Positions 17,088 to 25,196 of a stretch of 64,000 bases of DNA are shown piece after piece; positions within the stretch are counted from its first letter, which is position 1, and every line of letters starts with the position of its first letter. The DNA lies in assembly GCF_003569805.1 (NCBI RefSeq), contig NZ_KZ984051.1:306760-370759 (forward strand), in the 5' to 3' direction. The translations under genes and the position numbers were made by a program. This DNA is from Microbacterium halotolerans. Lineage in GTDB: Bacteria > Actinomycetota > Actinomycetes > Actinomycetales > Microbacteriaceae. The notes under the pieces are model-generated. The model saw only the letters and a list, made by a program, of their open reading frames with translations, ran no database searches and was not told the DNA's origin.

Positions 17088-17272
17088 AGGGTACATCCGG
17101 AGACGGCCGGCTCTCACGACGCATCGTTCGGAGCCCGGCGCGCGCGACGCAAGGCCCCGCCCACCGGCGAGATGCGCCGACACTGCACAGGAGGGCGACC
17201 AGATCGGCGCATTTCGGCGAGAACGGTCCGGCTCGACGATCGGCGCGGGGCGCGCGGCAGCAGATCGCCGCA

Positions 17273-17704
17273 CTACCGCCCCTGCGGCCGCCACAGCACC
17301 ACGTCGGTGCGGCGGCGCACGCGGGTGCCGCTCGTCAGGGTGACGACGGCGCCCGATGCCTCAGCCGCGAACACCCGTGCGCCCGGGCGGTTCTCACGCT
17401 CGGCGCGGAGTTCGCTCCGCAGCTGCACGACGCAGCGACGCAGGTCGGTCACCTCGTCCTCGAGGTCGAGGATGCGGGCGATCGCCGGCAGGCTGATGCC
17501 GTCGTTCGACAGCTCCTGGACCTGGCGCAGCTGCCGAATGTTCCGCAGAGAATACCTGCGGGATCCGCCCTGGGTGCGGCCAGGGACGACGAGCCCGATC
17601 CGGTCGTACTGACGCAGGGTCTGCGGGTGCATCCCGGCGAGCTCGGCCGCGGGCCCGATCCGCAGAATCGGGTCGTCCTCGTCGACGTCGTCGAACTGCT
17701 GCAT
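17273..17704 (-). CDS. hspR: Heat-shock repressor HspR (MerR family)
   Basis: A 143-aa MerR-type regulator. The HTH and wing are AELAGMHPQTLRQYDRIGLV and GGSRRYS, followed by a coiled-coil dimer helix. HspR binds HAIR operators and represses the dnaK operon with DnaK as co-repressor (established in Streptomyces and mycobacteria). It is the last gene of the operon. I prefer the ATG at 17704, which has AGGAGG eight bases upstream; the GTG at 17713 would lie inside that ribosome site. A stem-loop separates it from dnaJ. Confidence 0.92.
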   Translation of the reverse strand: MQQFDDVDEDDPILRIGPAAELAGMHPQTLRQYDRIGLVVPGRTQGGSRRYSLRNIRQLRQVQELSNDGISLPAIARILDLEDEVTDLRRCVVQLRSELRAERENRPGARVFAAEASGAVVTLTSGTRVRRRTDVVLWRPQGR

Positions 17705-17756
17705 CCGGTGCACCTCCTCGCTGCTCTCCAGGCTACGTGCCCATCACCCCGTCAAC

Positions 17757-17816
17757 TCTTCATTTCTGGCACATTTCCGATGCTGTGCACCCCATGAGAT
17801 GTGCCAGAAATGAAGA
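17757..17816 (-). other. Intercistronic stem-loop between dnaJ and hspR
   Basis: An 18-bp inverted repeat (core CTTCATTTCTGGCACAT and its complement) with a 24-nt loop fills most of the 124-bp gap between dnaJ and hspR. It is AT-richer than its surroundings and has no following T-run on the minus strand. Because hspR is the repressor of its own operon, partial termination or mRNA processing here could set the repressor-to-chaperone ratio. That role is inferred. Confidence 0.7.
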
Positions 17817-17828
17817 TTTGTGCCGGAG

Positions 17829-18782
17829 TCAGGACGACGCGCGGGCTCGGTGGAGCCACTCGTCGCGGGGGTTGTCATGCGGCTCTACGTCGCGGAAGTG
17901 CTCGAGGGCCTCGCGCTGGGCGTCGCTGAGGTGGCTTGGAACCACGATCTGCACCTCGGCGAGCAGGTCCCCCGTACCCTTCTTCGACGCGATGCCCCTG
18001 CCCTTCACTCGCAGCACGCGGCCGGACGGCGTTCCCGCGGCGACCTTCAGCCTCACAGTGTCACCGTCCAGTGTCGGCACCTCGACCGTCGCACCGAGCG
18101 TCGCCTCCGTGAACGTCACCGGCACCGTGACCCGCAGGTTGAGCCCGTCGCGACTGAACACCGGATGCGGGCGCACAGTCACGTCCACGACGATGTCGCC
18201 GTTCTCGCCTCCGTTCGGCGAGGGGCGGCCGCGCCCGCGCAATCGGATCTTCTGCCCGTCGGCGACGCCCGCCGGCACCTTGACCTTGAACGAGGTGCCG
18301 TCTTCGCTCTGCAGCGTGAGGGTGTCGCCGTTCGCCGCACGCAGGAAATCGAGCGTCGTCCTGGCGCGCAGGTCCTGACCTTTCGTCGGCATGCCGAACC
18401 CGGCACGGCGACCGCCGCCTGCGCCCTGGCCGAACATCGAGAAGATGTCCTCGAAGCCGCCGCCACCGGTGTTCGCTCCGCCGAAGTGGCTGAACACGTC
18501 GTCGAAACCGCCGCCGCCCGGCCCGCCGGCTGTGAAGCGCGCGCCGGACCCCATAGCGCGGATCTCGTCGTACTCACGGCGCTGATCCGGGTCGGAGAGC
18601 ACCGAGTACGCCTCGCTGATCTCCTTGAACTTCGCCTCGGCCTTCTCATCGCCCGGGTTCGAATCCGGGTGATACGTGCGGGCGAGCTTGCGATAGACCT
18701 TCTTCAGCTCGGCGTCCGAGGTGTCCTTCGACACCCCGAGCGTCGCGTAGAAGTCCTTGTCGAACCAGTCCTGGCTAGCCAA
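17829..18782 (-). CDS. dnaJ: DnaJ co-chaperone lacking the zinc finger (class B type)
   Basis: A 317-aa J-protein. The J domain (residues ~8-75) contains the HPD motif (YHPDSN), followed by a Gly/Phe-rich linker and the two-lobed C-terminal substrate-binding domain. The four CxxCxGxG zinc-finger repeats of classical DnaJ (~370-380 aa) are absent, so this is a CbpA/DnaJ2-like form. It stimulates the ATPase of the DnaK encoded upstream. The start appears to be TTG at 18782 with AAGGG upstream; no in-frame ATG is nearby. Confidence 0.92.
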   Translation of the reverse strand: MASQDWFDKDFYATLGVSKDTSDAELKKVYRKLARTYHPDSNPGDEKAEAKFKEISEAYSVLSDPDQRREYDEIRAMGSGARFTAGGPGGGGFDDVFSHFGGANTGGGGFEDIFSMFGQGAGGGRRAGFGMPTKGQDLRARTTLDFLRAANGDTLTLQSEDGTSFKVKVPAGVADGQKIRLRGRGRPSPNGGENGDIVVDVTVRPHPVFSRDGLNLRVTVPVTFTEATLGATVEVPTLDGDTVRLKVAAGTPSGRVLRVKGRGIASKKGTGDLLAEVQIVVPSHLSDAQREALEHFRDVEPHDNPRDEWLHRARASS

Positions 18783-18803
18783 CTTATGACCCTTTTCGAT
18801 CGA

Positions 18804-18850
18804 CCGGATGGTGCTGCCGCATTCTCAGAGGATGCGGCAGCACCGTCCGG
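18804..18850 (-). other. Intercistronic stem-loop between grpE and dnaJ
   Basis: A long inverted repeat: CCGGA, one wobble pair, then a perfect 13-bp stem (GGTGCTGCCGCAT) and a 9-nt loop. It fills the short gap between the grpE stop (18857) and the dnaJ start (18782). No T-run follows. It probably acts as an mRNA-stability or partial-termination element within the operon. Confidence 0.72.
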
Positions 18851-18856
18851 ATGGGA

Positions 18857-19513
18857 TTACTCAGCAGGAACCGCGACGACGACCTTCGCCGGCCGCAGCT
18901 CCACATCGCCCAGGCGATAGCCGACCTCGACGACCTCGAGGATCGTCGACTCGGTCTGGCCGGGAGTCGGCTGCTGGAAGACGGCCTCGTGCTGCTGCGG
19001 GTCGAATGCGTCTCCCGCCTCGCCGTACGACACGAGCCCGACGTTCTCCGCCACGGCGCGCATCTTCTCGGCGACGAGCGCGAACGCCGACCCCTCTTCG
19101 AGGTCGCCGTGCTTCTGCGCGCGATGCAGATCGTCGAGCACTGACAGCATGCTCTTCGCGACCGACCCCTTGGCGCGGTCGATCTCGATCTGGCGCTGCT
19201 CCTCGGTACGGCGACGGTAGTTCGCGTACTCCGCCTGCAGTCGCTTCAGGTCGTGCAGCAGCTGCGTCTCGTAGTCGCTGTGCTCCGCCTCTGACGCCTC
19301 GTCGGTCTGCTCGGTGTCGAGGATGTCGTCGATCGTCAGACCGGCGTCCTCGATCTGCTCGCCCGTGCCCGACTCGCCATCGCCGGAATCAGCGTGCCCT
19401 GCCTCATCCGGAGCCTGGTCGCCCGCCTGCGCTTCGGGGTCGGAAGCAGCTGCCTCCGACCCCTCGGCGTCAGGGCGGACCTCGTCGTTGTCGTCGAAGT
19501 CCTTGCCCGTCAT
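18857..19513 (-). CDS. grpE: Nucleotide exchange factor GrpE
   Basis: A 218-aa protein. An acidic, low-complexity N-terminus (~70 residues) is followed by the long dimerisation helix (RLQAEYANYRRRTEEQRQIE) and the C-terminal beta domain (DPQQHEAVFQQ, GYRLGDVELRPAKVVVA). It releases ADP from DnaK. Its ATG shares one base with the dnaK stop codon (TAATG), so the two are translationally coupled. Confidence 0.96.
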   Translation of the reverse strand: MTGKDFDDNDEVRPDAEGSEAAASDPEAQAGDQAPDEAGHADSGDGESGTGEQIEDAGLTIDDILDTEQTDEASEAEHSDYETQLLHDLKRLQAEYANYRRRTEEQRQIEIDRAKGSVAKSMLSVLDDLHRAQKHGDLEEGSAFALVAEKMRAVAENVGLVSYGEAGDAFDPQQHEAVFQQPTPGQTESTILEVVEVGYRLGDVELRPAKVVVAVPAE

Positions 19514-21378
19514 TACTTCTTCTCGTCCTCGTCCTCGTCGTCGACGACCTCGGCGTCCACGACGTCCTCGTCCGACTCGGCCGAAGCGCCGTCGGCGCCC
19601 GCCTCACCGGCCGCGGCGCCGTCCGCCTGCGCCTGGCTGTAGATCGCCTCGCCGAGCTTCGTCTGCGACGCGTTCAGCTTGTCGAGCGCGGTCTTGACCG
19701 CATCCTCGTCCTCACCGGCGAGCGCCGTCTTGAGCGCGTCGACGTCGCCCTGCACCTCGGTCTTGACGTCTTCAGGCAGCTTGTCGTCGTTCTCCGAGAT
19801 GAGCTTCTCGATCGAGTAGACGAGCGACTCCGCCTGGTTGCGCTGCTCGAGCGCCTCCGCGCGCTTCTTGTCCTCCGCGGCGTTCTCCTCGGCCTCGCGC
19901 ACCATCCGGTCGATGTCCTCCTTGGGAAGCGAGGAGCCGCCCGTGATGGTCATCGACTGCTCGGTGCCCGTGCCCTTGTCCTTCGCCGAGACGTGCACGA
20001 TGCCGTTCGCGTCGATGTCGAAGGTGACCTCCACCTGCGGCACGCCGCGCGGTGCGGGGGCGATGCCGGTCAGCTCGAAGGTGCCGAGCGGCTTGTTGTC
20101 GCGGGTGAACTCGCGCTCGCCCTGGAACACCTGGATCGCGACCGACGGCTGGTTGTCGTCCGCCGTCGTGAACGTCTCGCTGCGCTTGGTCGGGATGGCG
20201 GTGTTGCGCTCGATGAGCTTCGTCATCCGGCCGCCCTTGGTCTCGATGCCGAGCGACAGCGGGGTGACGTCGATGAGCAGAACGTCCTTGCGCTCGCCCT
20301 TCAGCACGCCGGCCTGCAGGGCTGCGCCCACGGCGACGACCTCGTCAGGGTTCACGCTCTTGTTCGCGTCCTTGCCCGTCTCGCCCTTGACGAACTCGGC
20401 GACTGCAGGCATGCGGGTCGAACCGCCGACGAGCACGACGTGCGCGATGTCGCTCATCTTGACGCCGGCCTCGGCCATCACGTCGTGGAACGGCTTCTTG
20501 GTGCGCTCGAGCAGATCACTGGTGAGCTCCTCGAACTTCGCGCGAGAGAGCGTCTCACTGAGCGAGACCGGGCCGTTCTCGGTGAGCGAGAGGTACGGCA
20601 GCGAGATCGACGTGGACGTCGAGCTCGACAGCTCCTTCTTCGCCTGCTCCGCGGCCTCCTTGAGGCGCTGCAGCGCGATCTTGTCGCCTGCGACGTCGAC
20701 GCCCGTCTCGTTCTTGAACTGCTTGATCAGGTGATCGACGATGCGCTGATCCCAGTCGTCGCCGCCGAGACGGTTGTCACCGCTGGTCGCGCGCACCTGG
20801 ATCGTCGAGAAGTCGTCGTCCTTGCCCACCTCGAGCAGCGAGACGTCGAACGTGCCGCCGCCGAGGTCGAAGACCAGGATGAGCTCGTCCTCCTGGCCCT
20901 TGTCGAGGCCGTAGGCGAGGGCTGCCGCTGTCGGCTCGTTGATGATGCGGAGCACGTTGAGGCCGGAGATCTCACCGGCCTCCTTCGTGGCCTGACGCTC
21001 AGCGTCGTTGAAGTAAGCAGGAACGGTGATGACCGCGTCGGTGACAGTGTCGCCGAGGTACTCCTCCGCGTCGCGCTTGAGCTTCTGCAGGATGCGCGCC
21101 GAGATCTCCTGCGGCGTGTACGCCTTGCCGTCGACCTCCTGCGTCTTCCAGTCGGTGCCCATGTGACGCTTGACCGACGCGAGGGTGCGGTCGACGTTGG
21201 TCACGGCCTGGCGCTTGGCGGTCTCGCCGACGAGCACTTCGCCGTCCTTCGTGAATGCGACCACCGACGGGGTGGTCCTGGCGCCCTCGGCGTTGGCGAT
21301 GACCTTCGGTTCGCCGCCCTCGAGGACGGAGACGACCGAGTTGGTCGTTCCGAGGTCGATACCCACAGCACGTGCCAT
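19513..21378 (-). CDS. dnaK: Molecular chaperone DnaK (Hsp70)
   Basis: A 621-aa Hsp70. The ATPase domain begins [14 protein letters not shown] and contains the phosphate loops [13 protein letters not shown] and [10 protein letters not shown]. The substrate-binding domain follows ([14 protein letters not shown]), then a helical lid and an acidic tail (EDEDEKK), rather than the EEVD of eukaryotic forms. AAGGAG lies at ribosome-site distance. It is the first gene of dnaK-grpE-dnaJ-hspR, transcribed from a TTGACT-N17-TACACT promoter overlapped by three HAIR-like operators, and so expected to be heat-induced by loss of HspR repression. Confidence 0.98.
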   Translation of the reverse strand: MARAVGIDLGTTNSVVSVLEGGEPKVIANAEGARTTPSVVAFTKDGEVLVGETAKRQAVTNVDRTLASVKRHMGTDWKTQEVDGKAYTPQEISARILQKLKRDAEEYLGDTVTDAVITVPAYFNDAERQATKEAGEISGLNVLRIINEPTAAALAYGLDKGQEDELILVFDLGGGTFDVSLLEVGKDDDFSTIQVRATSGDNRLGGDDWDQRIVDHLIKQFKNETGVDVAGDKIALQRLKEAAEQAKKELSSSTSTSISLPYLSLTENGPVSLSETLSRAKFEELTSDLLERTKKPFHDVMAEAGVKMSDIAHVVLVGGSTRMPAVAEFVKGETGKDANKSVNPDEVVAVGAALQAGVLKGERKDVLLIDVTPLSLGIETKGGRMTKLIERNTAIPTKRSETFTTADDNQPSVAIQVFQGEREFTRDNKPLGTFELTGIAPAPRGVPQVEVTFDIDANGIVHVSAKDKGTGTEQSMTITGGSSLPKEDIDRMVREAEENAAEDKKRAEALEQRNQAESLVYSIEKLISENDDKLPEDVKTEVQGDVDALKTALAGEDEDAVKTALDKLNASQTKLGEAIYSQAQADGAAAGEAGADGASAESDEDVVDAEVVDDEDEDEKK

Positions 21379-21422
21379 GTCTTGCTCCTTCTCGTCAGAG
21401 TGTCAGAAGTCTGCTCACGAAA

Positions 21423-21443
21423 CCTCAGTCGTGATGACTCAAG
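21423..21443. promoter_or_regulatory. HAIR-like HspR operator 1
   Basis: CCTCAGT, 7 nt, ACTCAAG matches 12 of 14 defined positions of the HAIR consensus CTTGAGT-N7-ACTCAAG. It overlaps the dnaK -10 region. Confidence 0.7.
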
Positions 21444-21470
21444 TGTAGAACCTGAGTCTGAAGGAGTCAA
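21442..21470 (-). promoter_or_regulatory. dnaK operon promoter
   Basis: On the minus strand, TTGACT (21470-21465) and TACACT (21447-21442) are separated by exactly 17 nt, a near-consensus vegetative promoter. It lies about 64 bp upstream of the dnaK start and is covered by HAIR-like sites. Confidence 0.75.
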
Positions 21471-21471
21471 A
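21451..21471. promoter_or_regulatory. HAIR-like HspR operator 2
   Basis: CCTGAGT, 7 nt, AGTCAAA matches 11 of 14 positions of the HAIR consensus and covers the -35 hexamer and spacer of the dnaK promoter. Confidence 0.6.
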
Positions 21472-21475
21472 TTTA

Positions 21476-21496
21476 CTTGATACGAGTCGGCTCAAG
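21476..21496. promoter_or_regulatory. HAIR-like HspR operator 3
   Basis: CTTGATA, 7 nt, GCTCAAG matches 11 of 14 positions of the HAIR consensus with perfect outer half-sites (CTTGA and TCAAG). It lies just upstream of the -35 hexamer. Confidence 0.75.
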
Positions 21497-21582
21497 TTTT
21501 GGATGTGCCATTCGCCGACGCGGCAGTCCGAGCACCGGGAACCGGTGTCGACGAACCGCACGTCGGCGCCGTGGCCTGCGTC

Positions 21583-21638
21583 ACACGCCGCGGCCTCGCA
21601 CACGAAAGAAACACGCCGCGGCCTCGCACACGAAAGAA
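21583..21638. repeat. 28-bp perfect tandem duplication
   Basis: The 28-bp unit starting ACACGCCGCGGCCTCGC and ending CGAAAGAA occurs twice head-to-tail (21583-21610 and 21611-21638). The second copy runs into the presumed start codon of the next gene. As 28 is not a multiple of three, it is unlikely to be coding. Confidence 0.85.
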
Positions 21639-22114
21639 TGGGTGATGTGCACCCCTCACACAGAATCGCCCACCCGCCGACCGAGACCGTCGCGGCCATC
21701 GTCGCAGCGCTCGCCGAACACGGGTTCCCGGTCGCCGTCGGCGGCTCCGCGGTGCTCGCCTCGCTCGGCCTGGTCGACCGCGTGCGCGACTGGGATGTGA
21801 CGTGCGAGGGCGATCCGGATGAGATCGCCCAGGCTCTCGATGTGCTCGGGCTGACCTGGACTGCGCCGCCGAGCGCCGGCCGCCCGTTCGCGACGGATGC
21901 GCGGTACGTCGTCGATGCCGGCGACCACGAGATCGACGTGCTGGTGGGCTTCGCGGCGTGGGACGGCGACCGCATCGAGCGTTTTCCCGTGCGCACGAGC
22001 ACGACGTGGCTCGGCCTCCCCATCGCCGACCCGGATGTCTGGACGAACGCGTACCGTCTCATCGGCCGTCCGGAGCGCGCGGCGGTTCTCTCCTCGCGCG
22101 ATCTTCGCCCCTGA
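21638..22114 (+). CDS. Nucleotidyltransferase-fold (AbiEii/MNT-like) hypothetical protein
   Basis: A 158-aa protein. The segment VAVGGSAVLASLG followed by VRDWDVT resembles the GG[S/T]-x-DxD core of nucleotidyltransferase-like domains that annotate as NTP_transf/AbiEii-type. A later EIDVLVGF supplies a second acidic cluster. The start at 21638 is uncertain: GAAAGA is very close, and a GTG nine bases downstream is possible. No antitoxin-like partner lies next to it, so a toxin-antitoxin role is not supported. It is convergent with the MFS gene (8-bp gap). Confidence 0.6.
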   Translation: MGDVHPSHRIAHPPTETVAAIVAALAEHGFPVAVGGSAVLASLGLVDRVRDWDVTCEGDPDEIAQALDVLGLTWTAPPSAGRPFATDARYVVDAGDHEIDVLVGFAAWDGDRIERFPVRTSTTWLGLPIADPDVWTNAYRLIGRPERAAVLSSRDLRP

Positions 22115-22122
22115 GGCCCGCC

Positions 22123-23400
22123 TCACACTGTAGGGATGGTGTCCGTTCCGACGGTGCGATCCTGGAACTCCGGCTCCAGCTCGCGCAGGTGCCGGTCGGT
22201 TGCACGGCGCTCGGCGGTGAATGCGGTGAGTGCGATCGCTCCGCCGACGAGGGCCAGTGCCGCCGCCACCCACGCCGGGGCGACGTAGCCCCATCCGGTG
22301 GCGATCACGGCCCCACCGAGCGCGGCGCCCAGGCTGTTGCCGATGTTGAGCGCCGAGTGGTTCAGAGCCGCGCCGATCGAACGGTGGCCGCTGGCGACGT
22401 CGAGAAGTCGCAGCTGCACAGTCGGCACGGCGGTCGCCGAGGTCAGCGCGAACACGAACAGCGCGATGATCAGCGGCACGGTGTGGTGCGAGAGGATCCC
22501 GACCAGTGCGGCGGTGACCACCAGGCAGAACAGGCCGTAGACCAGGGTGCGGCGCACGCTGATGTCGGCGAGCGCACCGCCGAGGAAGTTGCCAGCGACC
22601 ATGCCGGCCCCGACGACGACCAGCGTGACGGGCACCACCCATTCCGGCGATCCGGCCGCCTCTGTCACGAATGTCGCGATGTAGCTGTAGATGGCGAAGT
22701 ACGCGCCGAATCCGACCCCGCCGATCGCCACGGTAAGCCACACCTGCGGCATCCGGAAGATGCCGAGCTCCTGACGGAAGGTGCGGCCTGGGTCGCCCGG
22801 CTGAGCGGGCACGAACCGGATGATCAGCACGAGCGCGACGACGAAGACGAAGGCGACGACGACATAGGCTGCACGCCACCCCAGCATCTGGCCGAGCAGA
22901 GTGCCGCCTGGCACACCGATGAGGTTGGCGACGGACAGCCCGCCCATCACGATCGCGATCGCGCTGCCGCGCTTGGCAGGCCCGAACAGCTCGGAGGCGA
23001 CGATGGCGGAGATTCCGAAGTACGCGCCGTGCGGCAGGCCGGAGAGGAATCGTGATGCGGCGACGAGACCGAAGTTCGGCATCAGGAACGTGAGCGCGTT
23101 GAACACCAGCAGGGCGATGACGAGCCCCACGAGCACCCGATGGCGCGGGTATCGCGAGACGAACCCGGCGATCGTCGGGGCGCCGACCACGACGCCGAGT
23201 GCATACATGCTGATCAGGATGCCCGCCTGCGCGATCGCTTCTTCGGGCGAGGTCGCGTAGACACCGGGCAGCAGATCGGCCGCGAGGCCCGGCAGCAGGC
23301 CCATGGACACGAACTCGGTCATGCCGATGCCGAAGCTGCCGATGGCGAGAGAGAGGAGCGCCCTCATCGCCACACCCCTCGATTGCGTCGAGGAGGTCAT
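22123..23400 (-). CDS. MFS transporter, DHA1 family (AraJ/YdhP-like)
   Basis: A 425-aa protein with 12 predicted TM helices. The first helix, LSLAIGSFGIGMTEF, and the loop-2/3 segment RYPRHRVLVG are typical of AraJ/Cmx-type proton-driven exporters of sugars or drugs. Start choice is open: the ATG at 23400 stands 6 nt after a TAGTCT -10 element (leaderless pattern), whereas an internal ATG at 23367 has GAGGGG upstream and matches family N-termini. It lies 75 bp downstream of the aconitase X genes on the same strand. The substrate is unknown. Confidence 0.85.
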   Translation of the reverse strand: MTSSTQSRGVAMRALLSLAIGSFGIGMTEFVSMGLLPGLAADLLPGVYATSPEEAIAQAGILISMYALGVVVGAPTIAGFVSRYPRHRVLVGLVIALLVFNALTFLMPNFGLVAASRFLSGLPHGAYFGISAIVASELFGPAKRGSAIAIVMGGLSVANLIGVPGGTLLGQMLGWRAAYVVVAFVFVVALVLIIRFVPAQPGDPGRTFRQELGIFRMPQVWLTVAIGGVGFGAYFAIYSYIATFVTEAAGSPEWVVPVTLVVVGAGMVAGNFLGGALADISVRRTLVYGLFCLVVTAALVGILSHHTVPLIIALFVFALTSATAVPTVQLRLLDVASGHRSIGAALNHSALNIGNSLGAALGGAVIATGWGYVAPAWVAAALALVGGAIALTAFTAERRATDRHLRELEPEFQDRTVGTDTIPTV

Positions 23401-23406
23401 GACACC

Positions 23407-23412
23407 AGACTA
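23407..23412 (-). promoter_or_regulatory. -10 element of a probable leaderless MFS gene
   Basis: TAGTCT on the minus strand ends exactly 6 nt before the ATG at 23400. This spacing recurs in front of aztA, dcd and the 34360-35565 gene, none of which needs a Shine-Dalgarno site if transcription starts at the initiation codon. Confidence 0.45.
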
Positions 23413-23475
23413 GGCGCACCCTGTGCCCAGGGGCGACCGGTTCAGCCCGGAATCGCCCCAGAGGTCACGCGGTGT

Positions 23476-23916
23476 TCATCTCGACACCGCTGCCGGACCG
23501 GCCGCCCGCTGCACGATCGTGGCCACGCCGCGATCACCGTCCACGCGCACGATGTCGCCCGTGGCGATCTCTCCGACAGGATCGACCTCGCCGAACTCTG
23601 ACACCGTCGGAACGCGGGTGACGACGGCGCCGAGCACGGCCTTCGTCGTCATCGCGGTGAAGACCATCGCGAGCGGCGCGGTGCCCATCAGCCTGGTGCT
23701 CTGGAAGAACCCCGACCAGCCGGATGAGCCCTTCGCTCCGGGGAAGACGAGGATCTTCCCCGCGAAGCTCACGTCGAACAGCTCGTGCCTGCGCTCGATG
23801 ATGACGCCGCGGGCGGGGTCGATACCGCCCCATCCGGAGATCGTCTCGTGCGAGACCAGCGCCTCTCCCTCGACGACGCCTGGCACCAGGCCGCGCCCGA
23901 TCAGTTCCTTCGTCAT
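23476..23916 (-). CDS. Aconitase X small (swivelling, DUF126) subunit
   Basis: A 146-aa swivelling-domain protein. It shows GRGLVPGVVEGEALVS at the start and SFAGKILVFPGAKGSS in the middle, the DUF126 signature. The start ATG (23916) overlaps the large-subunit stop by ATGA. Split aconitase X enzymes are heterodimeric dehydratases: archaeal forms act on mevalonate 5-phosphate, and characterised bacterial forms on cis-3-hydroxy-L-proline (family knowledge). The latter is more likely here. No proline-racemase or imine-reductase neighbour is present to confirm it. Confidence 0.88.
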   Translation of the reverse strand: MTKELIGRGLVPGVVEGEALVSHETISGWGGIDPARGVIIERRHELFDVSFAGKILVFPGAKGSSGWSGFFQSTRLMGTAPLAMVFTAMTTKAVLGAVVTRVPTVSEFGEVDPVGEIATGDIVRVDGDRGVATIVQRAAGPAAVSR

Positions 23917-25196
23917 CGCAGCTCTCCTCTCCAACGGCCCGTGACCGCCGCGTCGACGCAGTCCTCGAGCGTGCCGAACCAGCCCTCGATGCCGAGAATC
24001 GCCGGCAGGTAGTGCACCTGCTTGGCGGAATCGCTCGCGAACACGCGTGTTCCGTCAGGCGCGGCCTTCGACATCGCGGGACACGAGTCGGTCAGGATGT
24101 GGGCGCCGGCGCGCTCGATGACCTCGGTGCAGCCGGAGGCGTCGGCGATCGTGCGCAGCGCCCGCGGCGTCATGATCCACATCTCCGTATCGGCGTTCAG
24201 CCGCTTGCCGTCGAGCGCGGCGGCGATCCGCTGCAACTGGTCGAGCGACGCGTGCGGGCATCCGAGCAGGATGAAGTCCACCTCATCCGACTCGCCCTGG
24301 CTGTTCAGCGTCTCGTACGCCCAGCGCCTCTCACGCTCGCCGAAGTGAACCGCCTCGGGCACCGACTTTCCGCCGAAGGCAGCCTCGATGGTCGGCGCCT
24401 CCGGCGTCAGCCCCGGTATGTGGAAGAGCTCGACGCCGCCTGCCGTCGCCGTCGCCGCGCCGAAGTGCTTCAGGTCGGCCAGCTCCGGCAGGCCGATGCC
24501 ATCGCCCGTGAGGACGGGCCGCCCCTCCTGCACCACGTCGCCGACGTAGTAGCCCAACAGCCCCCAGTCCTGGAACGACTCGACTGGCGCGTCAACCTGG
24601 AAGAGCGTGTCGCCGTACCGGTTCTCGTCCTTGTGGTTGCCCCAGCACGGGAGGCGTCCGGTGAGGCTGGCCGACCCGGTCGACGCCGTCCCTTCGCAGT
24701 TGGTGCGTGCTCCGAGGACCGAGTTGGCGTAGACGACCGCTGACGATTCCATCCACGCGACATGCTCGCCTCTCACCGGCAGGTTCCCGACTTGGTAGGG
24801 CGTGCAGGTGGACAGGATGTTGACGCCGTGCGCTCCGAAGAAGGACTCACCCGTCGTCTGCAGCTCGACGTTCTCCGACGGGTACGTCGCGATCCCGACG
24901 GAGTCGGGCCCGAACCCGCTCTGCAGCTGGCATGTGGGAACCTTCATCCGAGGAATGTCCACGTCCTCGTCGGTGTCGAGGTTGATCACCGCGAACGACT
25001 TCGCCCAGCCGCCCTCCTTCACCAGCTGGTGCTTGATCGGCGACGGCTGCGTCATGGTTCCCGCCACATTCCGCACCCGGCAGAGGTGCTCGGCGCCGAG
25101 CGCATCGCCGTACCGGATCAGCAGATCCATCGCCGCCGCAGTGGCTTCGCCCTCGCCACCGTCGCGCATGACCTTTTCCTCATCGGTGAGTTTCAT
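23913..25196 (-). CDS. Aconitase X catalytic (large, DUF521) subunit
   Basis: A 427-aa AcnX catalytic subunit. Conserved blocks seen are TCTPYQVGN (with VPTCQLQSG earlier), ARTNCEGTASTGSASLTGR, LLGCPHAS and ILTDSCPAMS; the Cys residues in these blocks are the ligand candidates for the Fe-S or metal centre. GGAGGAGCGGACG precedes the ATG at 25196. It is coupled to the small subunit by an ATGA overlap and preceded by a 66-aa frame that also overlaps by ATGA. Predicted activity is dehydration of a hydroxyproline-like substrate; the exact substrate is inferred. Confidence 0.9.
   Translation of the reverse strand: MKLTDEEKVMRDGGEGEATAAAMDLLIRYGDALGAEHLCRVRNVAGTMTQPSPIKHQLVKEGGWAKSFAVINLDTDEDVDIPRMKVPTCQLQSGFGPDSVGIATYPSENVELQTTGESFFGAHGVNILSTCTPYQVGNLPVRGEHVAWMESSAVVYANSVLGARTNCEGTASTGSASLTGRLPCWGNHKDENRYGDTLFQVDAPVESFQDWGLLGYYVGDVVQEGRPVLTGDGIGLPELADLKHFGAATATAGGVELFHIPGLTPEAPTIEAAFGGKSVPEAVHFGERERRWAYETLNSQGESDEVDFILLGCPHASLDQLQRIAAALDGKRLNADTEMWIMTPRALRTIADASGCTEVIERAGAHILTDSCPAMSKAAPDGTRVFASDSAKQVHYLPAILGIEGWFGTLEDCVDAAVTGRWRGELR

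Noticed and set aside
18808..21480. An 890-codon open frame on the plus strand antisense to grpE and dnaK
   Set aside because: It is a codon-bias shadow: the opposite strand encodes unmistakable DnaK and GrpE, and the antisense translation is Arg/Leu/Asp-rich low complexity with no domain or ribosome site.
21439..21650. A minus-strand segment with several Cys (CEAAACDAGHG, CSDCRVGEW) resembling a zinc ribbon
   Set aside because: It lies across the dnaK operator region and the tandem duplication, has no start or ribosome site, and its first Cys block is repeated only because of the DNA duplication.
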